From assembly GCF_014196225.1 (NCBI RefSeq), contig NZ_JACIDI010000013.1:22174-86173 (forward strand): a DNA stretch of 64,000 nucleotides, given 5' to 3'. Positions 54,599 through 64,000 of this stretch are shown here, in pieces. The notes below the pieces were generated by a model, which was not told the origin of the DNA, did not search any database, and was given only the letters and a program-made list of their open reading frames with translations. The DNA comes from Bacteroides pyogenes. GTDB lineage: Bacteria > Bacteroidota > Bacteroidia > Bacteroidales > Bacteroidaceae. The first letter of the stretch is position 1; each line of letters starts with the position of its first letter. The translations under genes were made by a program, and so were the position numbers.

Positions 54599-55111
54599 TC
54601 AGCCCGCCGGATCAGGAGCCTCGCCGCCGGGTGTGCTTCCCCCCGGCGTGCCTTCTCCGCCCGGCGATGTTCCCGAAGTTCCACTGTCCGGATTCGGTTT
54701 AGCCGTTTTCCCCTGCCATTCGGTGAAACTGATGTTCCCCACCAAGGCGCGGGTGTAGCCCGCCCCCAAGTCCCGCCGTTCACGGGCGGGGGTGAAACGT
54801 ACGCGAATGCTTGTAAACAAGTCCGCGCTCACGTCCTCGGCGCGATCCACCGTCTTGCCCACCACGCCCGTGTAGCGAAACGAGCCCAGCCCATCGAGGC
54901 TCACGCTCCGGCCTTCGGACATGATTTGCGACATCACCTCCGGCAGCGCACGGATAACGGCGTGCACGTCCGCCGGTGATAAGGTACTCTCGCGCGCAAT
55001 TCGGCGCGCCACTTCCTGCGTGTCGGCGGCTTTCCCCACCGTTACGACTTGAGGATAATACTTCACAGGTTTTCCTTTCATCTGTGCCTTCTGTTTCTTG
55101 AAGAATAACAT
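54599..55111 (-). CDS. HU/HIG-like DNA-binding protein
   Basis: 170 residues. Residues about 15-125 match the HU-like family common in Bacteroidetes (VKYYPQVVTVGKAADTQEVA, SLDGLGSFRYTGVVGKTV, VRFTPARERRDLG), and a flexible Gly/Pro/Ser/Thr tail follows. Members bind DNA in the manner of HU but lie in many copies per genome; the specific job is unknown. It is the gene upstream of topB on the same strand with about 250 bases between. Confidence 0.82.
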   Translation of the reverse strand: MLFFKKQKAQMKGKPVKYYPQVVTVGKAADTQEVARRIARESTLSPADVHAVIRALPEVMSQIMSEGRSVSLDGLGSFRYTGVVGKTVDRAEDVSADLFTSIRVRFTPARERRDLGAGYTRALVGNISFTEWQGKTAKPNPDSGTSGTSPGGEGTPGGSTPGGEAPDPAG

Positions 55112-55193
55112 TTGTAATAAATTATTAAAGGTTAGACAATAGCCCGCACACGCTCCCGGACATGCCCCAGACAGCTTCCTGAGGGGGGATTGT

Positions 55194-55281
55194 CAAAGTA
55201 GGACTTTGACCATGCCGAAGTCAGACTTTGACATCGTCGAAGTCGGACTTTGATGTCCTCTAAGTCCGACCTTGGCATTGC
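55194..55281 (+). repeat. Four perfect-period 22-bp tandem repeats
   Basis: Units start at 55194, 55216, 55238 and 55260; consensus CGAAGTCNGACTTTGACNTNGT with a few changes each. Each half is partly self-complementary (AAGTC/GACTT). They lie in the intergenic region downstream of the fimbrillin-like gene and upstream of the HU-like gene. Confidence 0.85.
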
Positions 55282-55352
55282 CTTTGTCCGAAGCGGGCGG
55301 GCGGGATTCTCTTTTTGTAATCATTTATAACTATTCAGGTGTTCTGTTCTCT

Positions 55353-55446
55353 CTCCGCGAGCAATCGTTGTTTCACGCTAAGGCCCCTGCAAGAAAAGCA
55401 TATCGCCTTTACCTGTCTCCACGAGCAACGATACTTCCCGCTAAGG
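55353..55446 (+). repeat. CRISPR-like unit: two 30-nt repeats flanking an ftsK-matching segment
   Basis: Repeats at 55353-55383 and 55417-55446 agree at 25 of 30 aligned positions, 64 bp apart. The 33-nt segment between (55384-55416) equals 28861-28893 of ftsK at 30 positions, with 27 consecutive identical bases (55388-55414 against 28865-28891). No cas gene is visible. Confidence 0.75.
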
Positions 55447-55736
55447 GGGCGTGCGCCTTCTTCCTCAGTCTCTCCCCGGCTGCTGGATTCCCTTACGACA
55501 GCCTTCCCTCCCCATCCGTCGCTCCCGTGCCAACCCCCTTCGGCATCGGGCGACGATGTTTCTTTTACCCCTCTTGCAGCGGAGAAACGCTCCGTGAAGA
55601 AGATGCTCCTCTGCGAAGGAGAAGCCCCTGTGAAACCTCTCTCACCTGCGAAACTCCCCCCTACGGAATGCCCCGCCACGAGCGAGGGGAACATCGACAA
55701 ATCTCATCGGATAAGACGCCCATGCGCCGTCTTTGC
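55447..55736. other. G+C-rich intergenic remainder
   Basis: No credible gene, although open frames occur on both strands because the sequence is stop-poor. A possible further degenerate copy of the neighbouring repeats was looked for and not found. Confidence 0.35.
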
Positions 55737-58118
55737 TTATTCATTGGAGAATAGGCGCACGGAGAACCCGTAGTACTTGTAGCCGCCGTAGTTCGCGTTC
55801 GCACGGGGCCAGAAGAAGAGTGCGCTCCAAGCGTTGGAACTACCGCCCTCCGTGCCCGACCAATAGTAACTGCTGTGGCCCCGGACATTGAGCGCACCCG
55901 AACCGGACACAGCGGCGGGGGAAATATATCCGGCGACAGGGAAGATACGGGTGACGGTCTCGGAAGCACGGGCAGCCCACCAAGCATCATTGCTGATATC
56001 ACCGATGGGTGTGGAAACCCCGGAGTCGCCCAAGTAAACGCAGTCGACTTTCAGTTGGGCAGTAAGGTTATTGTCGTTGGCAAATGAACCGATTCGGGTG
56101 TAGCGGTAAGCGCAACACATACGGTTATCGGTAGCTTTGGGGAATACATTAGGGCCTGAACCTGATGTAGGAGAACCGTCGTTAGGATAACCGGTAGTCG
56201 CCTTGAAGCGGATAGCGTAACAGACACCGTTACCATTACTGAAATAAGTGTTCAAATAAGTCTTCTTGATACCACCGAACTCACAAGCCTCGTTAACATT
56301 GGTATGAACATAGCCACCGTAGGAAGCGTCACCATTGTAAGAGAAAATACCCGTCCACTCCCAACGGGAAGGCAGGTGATAACCCCGTCCCGCACCGGTA
56401 ATGAAGAAACTGTCGAAAAAGAGGTTCTTGCCTGCCGGGTTGTATGTGCTTTCGGTCAACCCCCTGCATACATACCAATTGTAATAACCGCTCTGGTCAT
56501 TGTTATGATTCGTCGCCCAACGGAGCTGCGGGTCGGTCTGGGCAGGGGTGGAAACAGCACCGGGAGGATTGGAAGAATTGAGAAAAGCACCGTACTGGAT
56601 ACCTCCCGCAAGGTTATACTCCGCCACGTAATCCAACGGCAGTTTGCCGATCTGATCCACATTCACTTTCGTGTACAGCCGCCCGGCGCGAACTTCGAGG
56701 TATCCTCCCTCGAAGCCGACGCCGTTGGTAATCGCTTGCACGGTGGTATTACTGTTCGCTGCGCCGCCGATGATGCTCGAGCGCAGCCAGCCTCCCCAAG
56801 GCACTTCCGTGCCATTGCTGTTGAACGACCGCACGCCGAATCCGCCCGCGACATTGGTCAGCACCTCCACCTTGTTGTCCGTGCTCGTGGCAGTGTGGGC
56901 TCCTCTGAGTTTCATCGACGTGCGCGACACGGCAAGGAAGCCTTGATTGTTGAACGTTACGTCGGTGTACGCCTCGTCTATCACGTGCGTCTCGATGGTG
57001 AGGGGCGAGCTCTGGTTAGTCAGTATCTCGGGAGCGGTGAAAGCTTCCTCCCACGTTGAGTAGCCCGGCCCCTTCACCTCCTTGATGGTGAATACGTAGC
57101 GGTGGTTGCGCAGGATGGGCATGGGCGTGCCCTTGGTAAAGTAGGGAACCGTACCGCCACCCTTCACCCCGTCCCAAGTGAAGTCGATGGGATACCACGT
57201 GTTCTGCCCTTTGTAATTACCCCTGAGCACGATGCGCGGGCGGGTGATGCCCAGATAGCTGAGGGCGGAAGGGCCTGAGGCGGACTGTTCGTACAGGTAG
57301 TAAGTGTGCGCCTGATGACCCCATTCGATAAATAAGCCGTTAGAGCCATCGCTGCCGGAAGCCGGAGTCAGCCCCGAAGTGGGCAATGTAGGCGAAAGGT
57401 AGCCGCTGCCGCCGCTACCTGCATCCAAATCGACACCGTAAGCCGTCGGGGCTACATACACCGCACCGTTCTCAGCCACGTTGTTGAAGAATACCGCATT
57501 AATCACAAAGTCCGGCGAGGTCTCCTGATTCACGAAGTCCACCCGCGCCATCGAGCGGATAAGCCCGACCGTGCCGGGGAAGACTTTCGGTACGCCCGCC
57601 TCGATCTGGATGCCGCCCGTGGGGGCGTACTCGCCGTACATCGGGATGGTCTTGTCCGGTCCGAACCCGAGGTTGCCGTAACGCCCGGAGGTCTGCACAT
57701 TCCGCAGGTCGGTGTAGGAAGAGCCGGAAGTACCGGCGGTGATGCCCGCGGCAGTCAGTTCCGTATGGGCATTCACCACCAGTGCCAGGCGAGAGTATTC
57801 TCCCGCAGGGATGCTCGTCGTGAGCCTCGCCTCGCCCGGAGTACCCGTGCCGTGAAGCGAAGTAGCCGGAACCGTGAGCATGGCGGCAACACGCTCCGTG
57901 CCGGAAACCTTGCGGAACAGCAGCACGTCGATTTCGCTTATCTGCTCCTCATGCACGCCCGCCCGCGTTTCGGAGGCGGAGCGGAAGCCGGGAATCATCA
58001 GCGTGAGAGTCGCCTCAGCAGGCGGAGCAGGCGGCGTAGGGAGAGAACCCTTGCCTGAGTCGTCGCTGCAAGACATGGCCAGCAGCACGATACAGATTGC
58101 AATGAAATACTGTTTCAT
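55737..58118 (-). CDS. Fimbrillin-like lipoprotein with C-terminal C-type-lectin/Fib_succ_major domain
   Basis: 793 residues with lipobox LAMSCSD (Cys17). The N-terminal part (EEQISEIDVLLFRKVSG, GEYSRLALVVNAHTELT, GLIRSMARVDFVN) resembles fimbrillin/DUF4906 proteins that form cell-surface fimbriae in Bacteroidetes. The C-terminus (GYHLPSRWEWTGIFSYNG to YYWSGTEGGSSNAWSALFF) matches the Fib_succ_major/FGE-like fold, which in many genomes is the target of diversity-generating retroelements. The last stretch is rich in NNC codons. A (TG)33 tract lies about 160 bases upstream of the start, so expression may be phase-variable. Confidence 0.8.
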   Translation of the reverse strand: MKQYFIAICIVLLAMSCSDDSGKGSLPTPPAPPAEATLTLMIPGFRSASETRAGVHEEQISEIDVLLFRKVSGTERVAAMLTVPATSLHGTGTPGEARLTTSIPAGEYSRLALVVNAHTELTAAGITAGTSGSSYTDLRNVQTSGRYGNLGFGPDKTIPMYGEYAPTGGIQIEAGVPKVFPGTVGLIRSMARVDFVNQETSPDFVINAVFFNNVAENGAVYVAPTAYGVDLDAGSGGSGYLSPTLPTSGLTPASGSDGSNGLFIEWGHQAHTYYLYEQSASGPSALSYLGITRPRIVLRGNYKGQNTWYPIDFTWDGVKGGGTVPYFTKGTPMPILRNHRYVFTIKEVKGPGYSTWEEAFTAPEILTNQSSPLTIETHVIDEAYTDVTFNNQGFLAVSRTSMKLRGAHTATSTDNKVEVLTNVAGGFGVRSFNSNGTEVPWGGWLRSSIIGGAANSNTTVQAITNGVGFEGGYLEVRAGRLYTKVNVDQIGKLPLDYVAEYNLAGGIQYGAFLNSSNPPGAVSTPAQTDPQLRWATNHNNDQSGYYNWYVCRGLTESTYNPAGKNLFFDSFFITGAGRGYHLPSRWEWTGIFSYNGDASYGGYVHTNVNEACEFGGIKKTYLNTYFSNGNGVCYAIRFKATTGYPNDGSPTSGSGPNVFPKATDNRMCCAYRYTRIGSFANDNNLTAQLKVDCVYLGDSGVSTPIGDISNDAWWAARASETVTRIFPVAGYISPAAVSGSGALNVRGHSSYYWSGTEGGSSNAWSALFFWPRANANYGGYKYYGFSVRLFSNE

Positions 58119-58763
<645 letters not shown>

Positions 58764-60908
58764 TTATTCATCCATCAGAATCTCCAGAATCTGGCAGGCT
58801 GCTTTAGCCACGGGAGTACCGGGCCCGAAGATGGCAGCCACACCGGCTTTGTACAAGAAATCATAATCTTGTGCAGGAATTACACCGCCGGCAATGACAA
58901 CGATGTCTTCGCGTCCCAGCTTCTTCAACTCTTCGATAATCTGCGGAACCAGTGTCTTATGTCCGGCAGCCAACGAAGAAACACCGACCACGTGCACGTC
59001 GTTCTCCACCGCTTCGCGTGCAGCCTCCGCCGGAGTTTGGAACAACGGGCCCATATCCACGTCGAAACCACAGTCGGCATAACCGGTTGCTACCACTTTC
59101 GCGCCACGGTCGTGGCCGTCCTGCCCCATTTTGGCAATCATGATACGAGGCTGACGCCCCTCTTTCTTGGCAAACTTCTCGGTCAGTTCGCACGCGCGCT
59201 TGAAAGCGCTGTCGTTTTTACTTTCTGAAGAATACACACCTGATATTGTTCTGATTATTGCTTTATACCGTCCTACCACATCTTCGCAAGCCGAAGATAT
59301 TTCGCCCAACGTAGCCCGTACATGAGCCGCCTCAACCGCCAGTTCCAGCAAGTTGCCCTTGCCCGTCTTGACGCATTCGGTTATAGCCGCCAGCGCCTTA
59401 TCCACTTCGGCTTGATTACGTCCTTCTTTCAGACGTTTCAAGTTCTCGATCTGCTCTTTACGAACCGCCGTATTGTCCACCTCAAGAATATCGATCGGGG
59501 CCTCTTTCTCCAAACGATACTTGTTCACACCGACAATGGTTTGCGAGCCGCTATCGATACGTGCCTGCGTGCGTGCGGCCGCTTCTTCGATACGCATCTT
59601 CGGCAGACCGGTTTCGATGGCTTTGGCCATACCGCCGAGCTTCTCGATTTCCTGAATATGCTCCCAGGCTTTATGCGCCAGTTCGTTGGTCAAAGCCTCT
59701 ACATAGTAAGAACCTCCCCAAGGATCGACATTCTTGCAGACATACGTTTCTTCCTGAATATAAATCTGCGTATTACGGGCAATACGTGCAGAGAAGTCTG
59801 TCGGCAGGGCAATGGCCTCATCCAGCGCATTGGTGTGCAAAGATTGCGTATGTCCCAGAGCGGCAGCCATCGCCTCGATACAGGTACGACCTACGTTGTT
59901 GAACGGGTCTTGCTCGGTGAGCGACCAGCCCGAAGTCTGCGAGTGTGTACGCAATGCCAGCGATTTGGGGTTCTTCGGGTTGAACTGCTTCACAATCTTC
60001 GCCCACAACATACGCGCGGCACGCATCTTGGCTATTTCCATAAAGTGGTTGGTTCCAATGGCCCAGAAGAAAGACAAACGGGGGGCAAACGCGTCGATGT
60101 CGATACCTGCGGCCGTACCGGCACGGAGATATTCAAGCCCGTCGGACAACGTATAAGCCAGCTCGATATCCGCCGTAGCTCCCGCCTCCTGCATGTGATA
60201 ACCGGAGATAGAGATCGAATTGAATTTAGGCATCTTCTGCGATGTATATTCGAATATATCCGAAATAATCTTCATCGAGAATGCAGGCGGATAGATATAG
60301 GTGTTACGAACCATGAATTCTTTTAGAATGTCGTTCTGAATCGTGCCCGCCATTTCTTCGAGCTTAGCGCCTTGCTCCAGACCGGCGTTGATGTAGAAAG
60401 CCATTACCGGAAGTACGGCCCCGTTCATTGTCATAGACACGGACATCTTGCTCAAGGGGATACCGTCGAACAAAACCTTCATGTTCTCCAGCGAACAGAT
60501 AGACACGCCGGCCTTACCCACATCGCCCACCACACGTTCGTGGTCGGGGTCGTATCCGCGGTGAGTAGCCAGATCGAAAGCCACCGACAGACCTTTCTGT
60601 CCGGAAGCCAGATTACGGCGATAGAAAGCGTTCGACTCTTCGGCCGTAGAGAATCCGGCATACTGGCGGATGGTCCAGGGACGAAGCGTGTACATTACAG
60701 AATACGGACCGCGAAGATAAGGAGGGATACCGGCAGCATAGTCCAGATGCTCCATGCCTTCCAAATCTTCTTTTGTGTAGACAGGCTTCACTTCAATGTG
60801 TTCGGGTGTTTTCCAATCTGCGGAAATACCGTTCGCCTTTTGCCATTCAGCCCCGTTAACCGGCTGAAATGCGGCATATATATCGATGTTTTTAAAATCT
60901 TTTCTCAT
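58764..60908 (-). CDS. mutB: Methylmalonyl-CoA mutase, large (catalytic) subunit
   Basis: 714 residues. The substrate barrel shows [38 protein letters not shown] and [19 protein letters not shown]; the C-terminal cobalamin domain has the His ligand motif [11 protein letters not shown] and [15 protein letters not shown]. With adenosylcobalamin it interconverts succinyl-CoA and methylmalonyl-CoA, the route to propionate in Bacteroides. It follows mutA by 17 bases. It depends on B12, which the BtuF/BtuC-like genes at 5968-8099 may help import. Confidence 0.97.
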   Translation of the reverse strand: MRKDFKNIDIYAAFQPVNGAEWQKANGISADWKTPEHIEVKPVYTKEDLEGMEHLDYAAGIPPYLRGPYSVMYTLRPWTIRQYAGFSTAEESNAFYRRNLASGQKGLSVAFDLATHRGYDPDHERVVGDVGKAGVSICSLENMKVLFDGIPLSKMSVSMTMNGAVLPVMAFYINAGLEQGAKLEEMAGTIQNDILKEFMVRNTYIYPPAFSMKIISDIFEYTSQKMPKFNSISISGYHMQEAGATADIELAYTLSDGLEYLRAGTAAGIDIDAFAPRLSFFWAIGTNHFMEIAKMRAARMLWAKIVKQFNPKNPKSLALRTHSQTSGWSLTEQDPFNNVGRTCIEAMAAALGHTQSLHTNALDEAIALPTDFSARIARNTQIYIQEETYVCKNVDPWGGSYYVEALTNELAHKAWEHIQEIEKLGGMAKAIETGLPKMRIEEAAARTQARIDSGSQTIVGVNKYRLEKEAPIDILEVDNTAVRKEQIENLKRLKEGRNQAEVDKALAAITECVKTGKGNLLELAVEAAHVRATLGEISSACEDVVGRYKAIIRTISGVYSSESKNDSAFKRACELTEKFAKKEGRQPRIMIAKMGQDGHDRGAKVVATGYADCGFDVDMGPLFQTPAEAAREAVENDVHVVGVSSLAAGHKTLVPQIIEELKKLGREDIVVIAGGVIPAQDYDFLYKAGVAAIFGPGTPVAKAACQILEILMDE

Positions 60909-60925
60909 CTTGTTGTCGTTTTTAG

Positions 60926-62824
60926 TTAGCCCAGCAATTTGGCGTTAAACTCTTTCAAAGTATCCAGCACATTGACGCGTACGTGAATGAAATGCTCTAT
61001 TCCGGCGGCTTTCAACGTTTCCGCACATTCCGGGTTACCGGCCACGATAAACATGGCTCGTCCGTTCAATGCTTTGAAAGCAGGAATGGCGTATTCCGCA
61101 TATTCATCATCGCTGGAGCAAATCACCACGATATCCGCTTTGGCTGCCATGGCAGCTTCCACACCCGCTTCCACCGTTTCGAAACCGAGATTGTCGACTA
61201 CCTCGTAACCGGCACAAGCCAGGAAGTTGCATGAATATTGCGCACGAGCCTGTCTCATCGCCAGATTGCCGATGGTAAGCATAAATGCCTTCGGACGCTT
61301 GCCCGACATTTCGGTTTCGAGACGCAGCGCTTCAAATTCGCTGGCTGCACGGTCGAATACAAGTGTGGCGACATCTTTCTCGCATGTTTCTTTCCCGCCG
61401 CAACAAGCTTTGGGCTCTACCGGACGCTTCTCCCCTGCCTTTTCGTTGAAGTTGGGGAACTGATTGGTTCCCAACAGAATCTCTCGACGCTGGGCCACCG
61501 CTTTATGGCGGGCTTTGTTGCTTTCGTTCACAGCCGCCTGAACTGTACCTGCTTTCAATGCCGCATAGAAACCTCCGGCTTCTTCGACCGCAAGGAACAA
61601 ATCCCATGCCTGCTTGGCAATGGATACTGTCAGGTTTTCGATATAATAAGAACCCGCAGCCGGATCGATCACTTTGTCGAAATGAGATTCTTCTTTCAGC
61701 AGAAGCTGCTGATTGCGTGCCAAACGCTCGGAGAACTCGTCCGGAGTAGCGTAGGTTTTATCGAACGGAACCACCGTCATCGAGTCCACACCGCCCAACG
61801 CCGCGCTCATCGCTTCGGTTTGCGTGCGGAGCAAATTCACATGCGCGTCGAATAAGGTCAGGTTGAAAGTAGATGTTTCGGCATGAATCGCCATCTTCGA
61901 GGCGCAACGGCATTCGCCATCAGGCGACTTGTTTTCACAGTCGCGCAGACATTCGGGATGATAAGCCGAAACAATATTCGCCCACAACATTCGTGCTGCA
62001 CGGAATTTAGCAATTTCAAGGAAGTAATTGGAACTGATGCCGAAATTGAATTTGATCTTTTTGGCTACCGCAGCGGCAGGAAGACCGGCATCGGTCAGCT
62101 GGCTCATATATTCGTTTCCCCACGCCAGCGCATAACCCAATTCCTGAGAAATGTATGCCCCCGCATTATTGAGCGACAAGGCATTCACATTCAGTACCCG
62201 ATAGAAAGGAAGAGGCTGTATGGCTTCCATCAAAGCTTTTGCAGTCTGCACTATATCCCCTCTCTCTTTGCCACGAGTCAGCATTTTGTTAAAGAAATCG
62301 TAGTTCACAGAACCTTTCAGCTTCGTCAGGTCATAATCTTTCCGGTGGAAATAAGCCACCAATAAACCGGCAAGTTCTACCACATGCCCCTGACAGGTAG
62401 AAAAATTCAATTCCACACATTCGGGCTGAATATCTTTCAGCAATGTTTCAATGTATTCTGCATTCAACTCTTTCGCTTTCAGGTGAAAAGAGAGCGAATC
62501 GATACCCTTATTCAAGATGTCCAATGCCTTGGCGTTAGCTTCTTTAGGAGACTCTACCCTAATCTCCTGACGCACCAGCCACTCATTGTTGTTCTTCTTC
62601 GTCCCTCTCAGATACGGAAACTCTCCGGGAAGAGCTTCGGTTGTTTTCAAATCTTCCAAATCTTCCCTGCGGTAGAAAGGTTTTACTTTAAATCCTTCGT
62701 TCGTTTTCCAAACGAGTTTCTTCTCATAATCAGCGCCTTTCAAGTCGGCCACCACCTTTTCCATCCACTTTTCGGTAGATACGGAAGGAAAGTCCGAGAA
62801 GAGTTTTTCTTTTTTGTCTGCCAT
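60926..62824 (-). CDS. mutA: Methylmalonyl-CoA mutase, small subunit
   Basis: 632 residues, similar to MutB in barrel and cobalamin-like domains ([38 protein letters not shown]), but the His ligand motif of the cobalamin site is missing and the barrel lacks catalytic residues, as usual for the structural subunit. A cysteine-rich insert ([13 protein letters not shown], near residue 470) and a [19 protein letters not shown] cysteine cluster near residue 300 are unusual features that could bind metal. Confidence 0.95.
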   Translation of the reverse strand: MADKKEKLFSDFPSVSTEKWMEKVVADLKGADYEKKLVWKTNEGFKVKPFYRREDLEDLKTTEALPGEFPYLRGTKKNNNEWLVRQEIRVESPKEANAKALDILNKGIDSLSFHLKAKELNAEYIETLLKDIQPECVELNFSTCQGHVVELAGLLVAYFHRKDYDLTKLKGSVNYDFFNKMLTRGKERGDIVQTAKALMEAIQPLPFYRVLNVNALSLNNAGAYISQELGYALAWGNEYMSQLTDAGLPAAAVAKKIKFNFGISSNYFLEIAKFRAARMLWANIVSAYHPECLRDCENKSPDGECRCASKMAIHAETSTFNLTLFDAHVNLLRTQTEAMSAALGGVDSMTVVPFDKTYATPDEFSERLARNQQLLLKEESHFDKVIDPAAGSYYIENLTVSIAKQAWDLFLAVEEAGGFYAALKAGTVQAAVNESNKARHKAVAQRREILLGTNQFPNFNEKAGEKRPVEPKACCGGKETCEKDVATLVFDRAASEFEALRLETEMSGKRPKAFMLTIGNLAMRQARAQYSCNFLACAGYEVVDNLGFETVEAGVEAAMAAKADIVVICSSDDEYAEYAIPAFKALNGRAMFIVAGNPECAETLKAAGIEHFIHVRVNVLDTLKEFNAKLLG

Positions 62825-62909
62825 AGTTTATTTAAAATTAAAACAAGTTAGTATTGTTTTTATCAGTTTCTATCCTTTTATGCTTGCTAATTGTCTATTA
62901 TTAGACTTG

Positions 62910-62917
62910 CAAATATA
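62910..62917 (-). promoter_or_regulatory. Bacteroidetes -7 box of mutA-mutB
   Basis: TATATTTG on the minus strand, perfect consensus, 86 bases before the mutA ATG. Confidence 0.65.
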
Positions 62918-62918
62918 A

Positions 62919-63164
62919 TTAATAAGTTCGAACGATATTCTTTTTCAGGGAAAAATCGCATCCATAAGTAACATTCTGTCGGAAAGGGGAAATGGGTTGA
63001 ATGGTACGCACTAACAGGCGGTCATCAAAACGCAGACCTACACAACCATCAGGCATCTCTTGCGTAAATCCGGGCAAAGACATGTATTTCAAACCAGTGG
63101 GAGCGATTGCTACCTCTTCCGTTTCCGCAACTCGCTGTTGCATCTGCGACTCATCGAAATTCAT
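62919..63164 (-). CDS. Small protein of unknown function
   Basis: 81 residues from ATG 63162-63164 (an in-frame ATG 18 bases upstream is possible). Not recognised. The sequence is soluble and non-repetitive, with EEVAIAPTGLKYMSLPGF and GCVGLRFDDRLLVRTI, and has protein-like composition. It ends just before the mutA promoter, on the same strand. Probably a real gene, but no homologue is recalled with certainty. Confidence 0.45.
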   Translation of the reverse strand: MNFDESQMQQRVAETEEVAIAPTGLKYMSLPGFTQEMPDGCVGLRFDDRLLVRTIQPISPFRQNVTYGCDFSLKKNIVRTY

Positions 63165-63234
63165 ACGGAATAAGAAACACAATTATTGATTTTCTGGATA
63201 TCGAGAACTGATTCCATATAATGCCTGATCATAC

Positions 63235-63876
63235 TTAACGGGCGGTATCAAGCCTCAATTTCTTTATCACAAAATCTTCGAGAAAATCTATCGTCCCCTC
63301 AATACCCAAAGAAGAAGAATCGATACATAAGTGATAGGTTGACGCCGCTCCCCAGACGTTATAGCTATAGTAGCTGTAATAGTCCGAACGCTTTTTGTCC
63401 GACTTTTCTATCATCTCTTCGGCCGTTTCCACATCTACTCCGTGCATTCGGCAAAGATAGGATACACGTTGCTGCATAGGGGCCGAAACGAAAAGATTGA
63501 CGCAGCGGGGATGCTCTCTTAGAATGTAATCGGCACAACGCCCTACAAACAGGCAAGATTTTTTCGCCGCCAGATCTCTGATCACATCGCTTTGCACTTT
63601 AAACAAAGCGTCGTTGCTCAGGCAATTGGCGGCAGGCAACGCCACCTCATTCAGAAACGGGAAGCGCATTCCAAGCACTCCGCCGACAATTCCCTGAGAA
63701 GCTGTTTCGTCGGCTTTCTCAAAAAACTCTTTGCACAATCCGCTTTCTTGGGAAGCCAGATTTATCAGCTCTTTATCGTAAAATCCGATTCCCAGACGGG
63801 CAGCCAGTTTCTCGCCTATCTCTCTTCCACCGCTACCCAACTGGCGACCGATATTAATAGCGTAATGTTCGTTCAT
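63235..63876 (-). CDS. Cytidylate-kinase-like family protein
   Basis: From ATG 63874-63876 the protein has about 213 residues; an upstream ATG at 63900 is less likely. The P-loop is INIGRQLGSGGREIGEKLA, with GIGFYDKELINLAS and a later CLFVGRCADYIL; this is the AAA/cytidylate-kinase-like family (often annotated CMK-like), not the essential Cmk. Substrate unknown. No partner gene is adjacent. Confidence 0.85.
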   Translation of the reverse strand: MNEHYAINIGRQLGSGGREIGEKLAARLGIGFYDKELINLASQESGLCKEFFEKADETASQGIVGGVLGMRFPFLNEVALPAANCLSNDALFKVQSDVIRDLAAKKSCLFVGRCADYILREHPRCVNLFVSAPMQQRVSYLCRMHGVDVETAEEMIEKSDKKRSDYYSYYSYNVWGAASTYHLCIDSSSLGIEGTIDFLEDFVIKKLRLDTAR

Positions 63877-63934
63877 CGTCCTATCATCTATTTGTTTCAC
63901 ATAGTTAGTCGTCCCTTAAAAACTATATTTCAGC

Positions 63935-63960
63935 GTGAAGTTTGTAAAAGCGAACTTCAC
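63935..63960. terminator. Hairpin near the right edge
   Basis: GTGAAGTT (63935-63942) pairs with AACTTCAC (63953-63960), with ACTGATTTTTTTT following on the plus strand. It could end a minus-strand gene lying to the right of the window, or act in both directions. No gene occupies 63901-64000. Confidence 0.5.
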
Positions 63961-64000
63961 ACTGATTTTTTTTATAAGCCACAAAAGAACTCTCATCGCT

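Noticed and set aside
55272..55773. Overlapping frames of 120-160 codons in the region beside the fimbrillin-like gene
   Set aside because: G+C-rich, stop-poor sequence with repeats; translations show no domain and conflict between strands.

Overview
The window is a chromosomal segment of a gut-type Bacteroidales bacterium, most likely Bacteroides in the broad sense. The evidence is the -7 promoter box TAnnTTTG ahead of many genes, a methylmalonyl-CoA mutase pair, a fimbrillin-like lipoprotein, LruC/DUF4836/DUF5063/DUF6064 families, and a small integrated element of the Bacteroides mobilizable type. All gene identities come from reading translated sequence and remembered family motifs; no database search was run.

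Layout. 1-3250: right end of an integrated element on the minus strand (primase-like genes, a frameshifted helix-turn-helix gene, a frameshifted tyrosine integrase and an excisionase-like gene), stopping next to dnaK. 3451-16000: dnaK, a BtuF/BtuC-like uptake pair without its ATPase, carboxynorspermidine synthase, bcp-recA, a YeiH exporter, tRNA-Gly(CCC) beside a decayed partial copy of itself, a DUF6064 membrane protein and a split ThrE exporter. 16164-21418: recJ-recQ, a TPR protein and a lipoprotein. 21800-26023: an aromatic amino-acid operon (pheA, aminotransferase, DAHP synthase-chorismate mutase, tyrA) preceded by a Phe/Tyr-rich leader peptide with mutually exclusive antiterminator and terminator hairpins. 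26788-30966: ftsK-lolA-trxB. 31096-40176: DUF5063, an exonuclease, an rRNA methyltransferase, then nupG-BFN-rsmE-DUF4836-ABC/FtsX. 40362-54346: rplU-rpmA, an LruC protein, serS, an Nfn-like fusion, pncB, aroC, a dipeptidase and topB. 54599-58118: an HU-like protein and a large fimbrillin-like lipoprotein with a (TG)33 tract upstream and a possible diversified C-terminus. 58764-63876: mutB-mutA, a small unknown protein and a cytidylate-kinase-like protein.

Most unexpected signal. Several intergenic regions carry direct repeats of about 30-45 nt with the next copy 64-68 bp away, separated by unique segments of about 23-36 nt (14087, 21411, 21579, 44875, 51709, 55353). A fully conserved 65-66 bp tandem array lies at 26311, and 22-bp arrays (one third of 66) lie at 26102, 47615 and 55194. 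The repeats of different loci are unrelated in sequence. At two loci the first repeat covers the stop codon of the upstream gene. Two unique segments look captured from conserved housekeeping genes: 55384-55416 matches ftsK in this window at 30 of 33 positions (27 consecutive), and 51937-51972 can encode the Ffh motif DRILGMGDIVS. They resemble tiny degenerate CRISPR arrays, but no cas gene is visible.

Functional links. Methylmalonyl-CoA mutase needs vitamin B12, which the BtuF/BtuC-like pair may import. aroC lies apart from the attenuated phe/tyr operon. The CA/TG tract and the C-type-lectin-like tail of the fimbrillin-like protein suggest a variable surface antigen.
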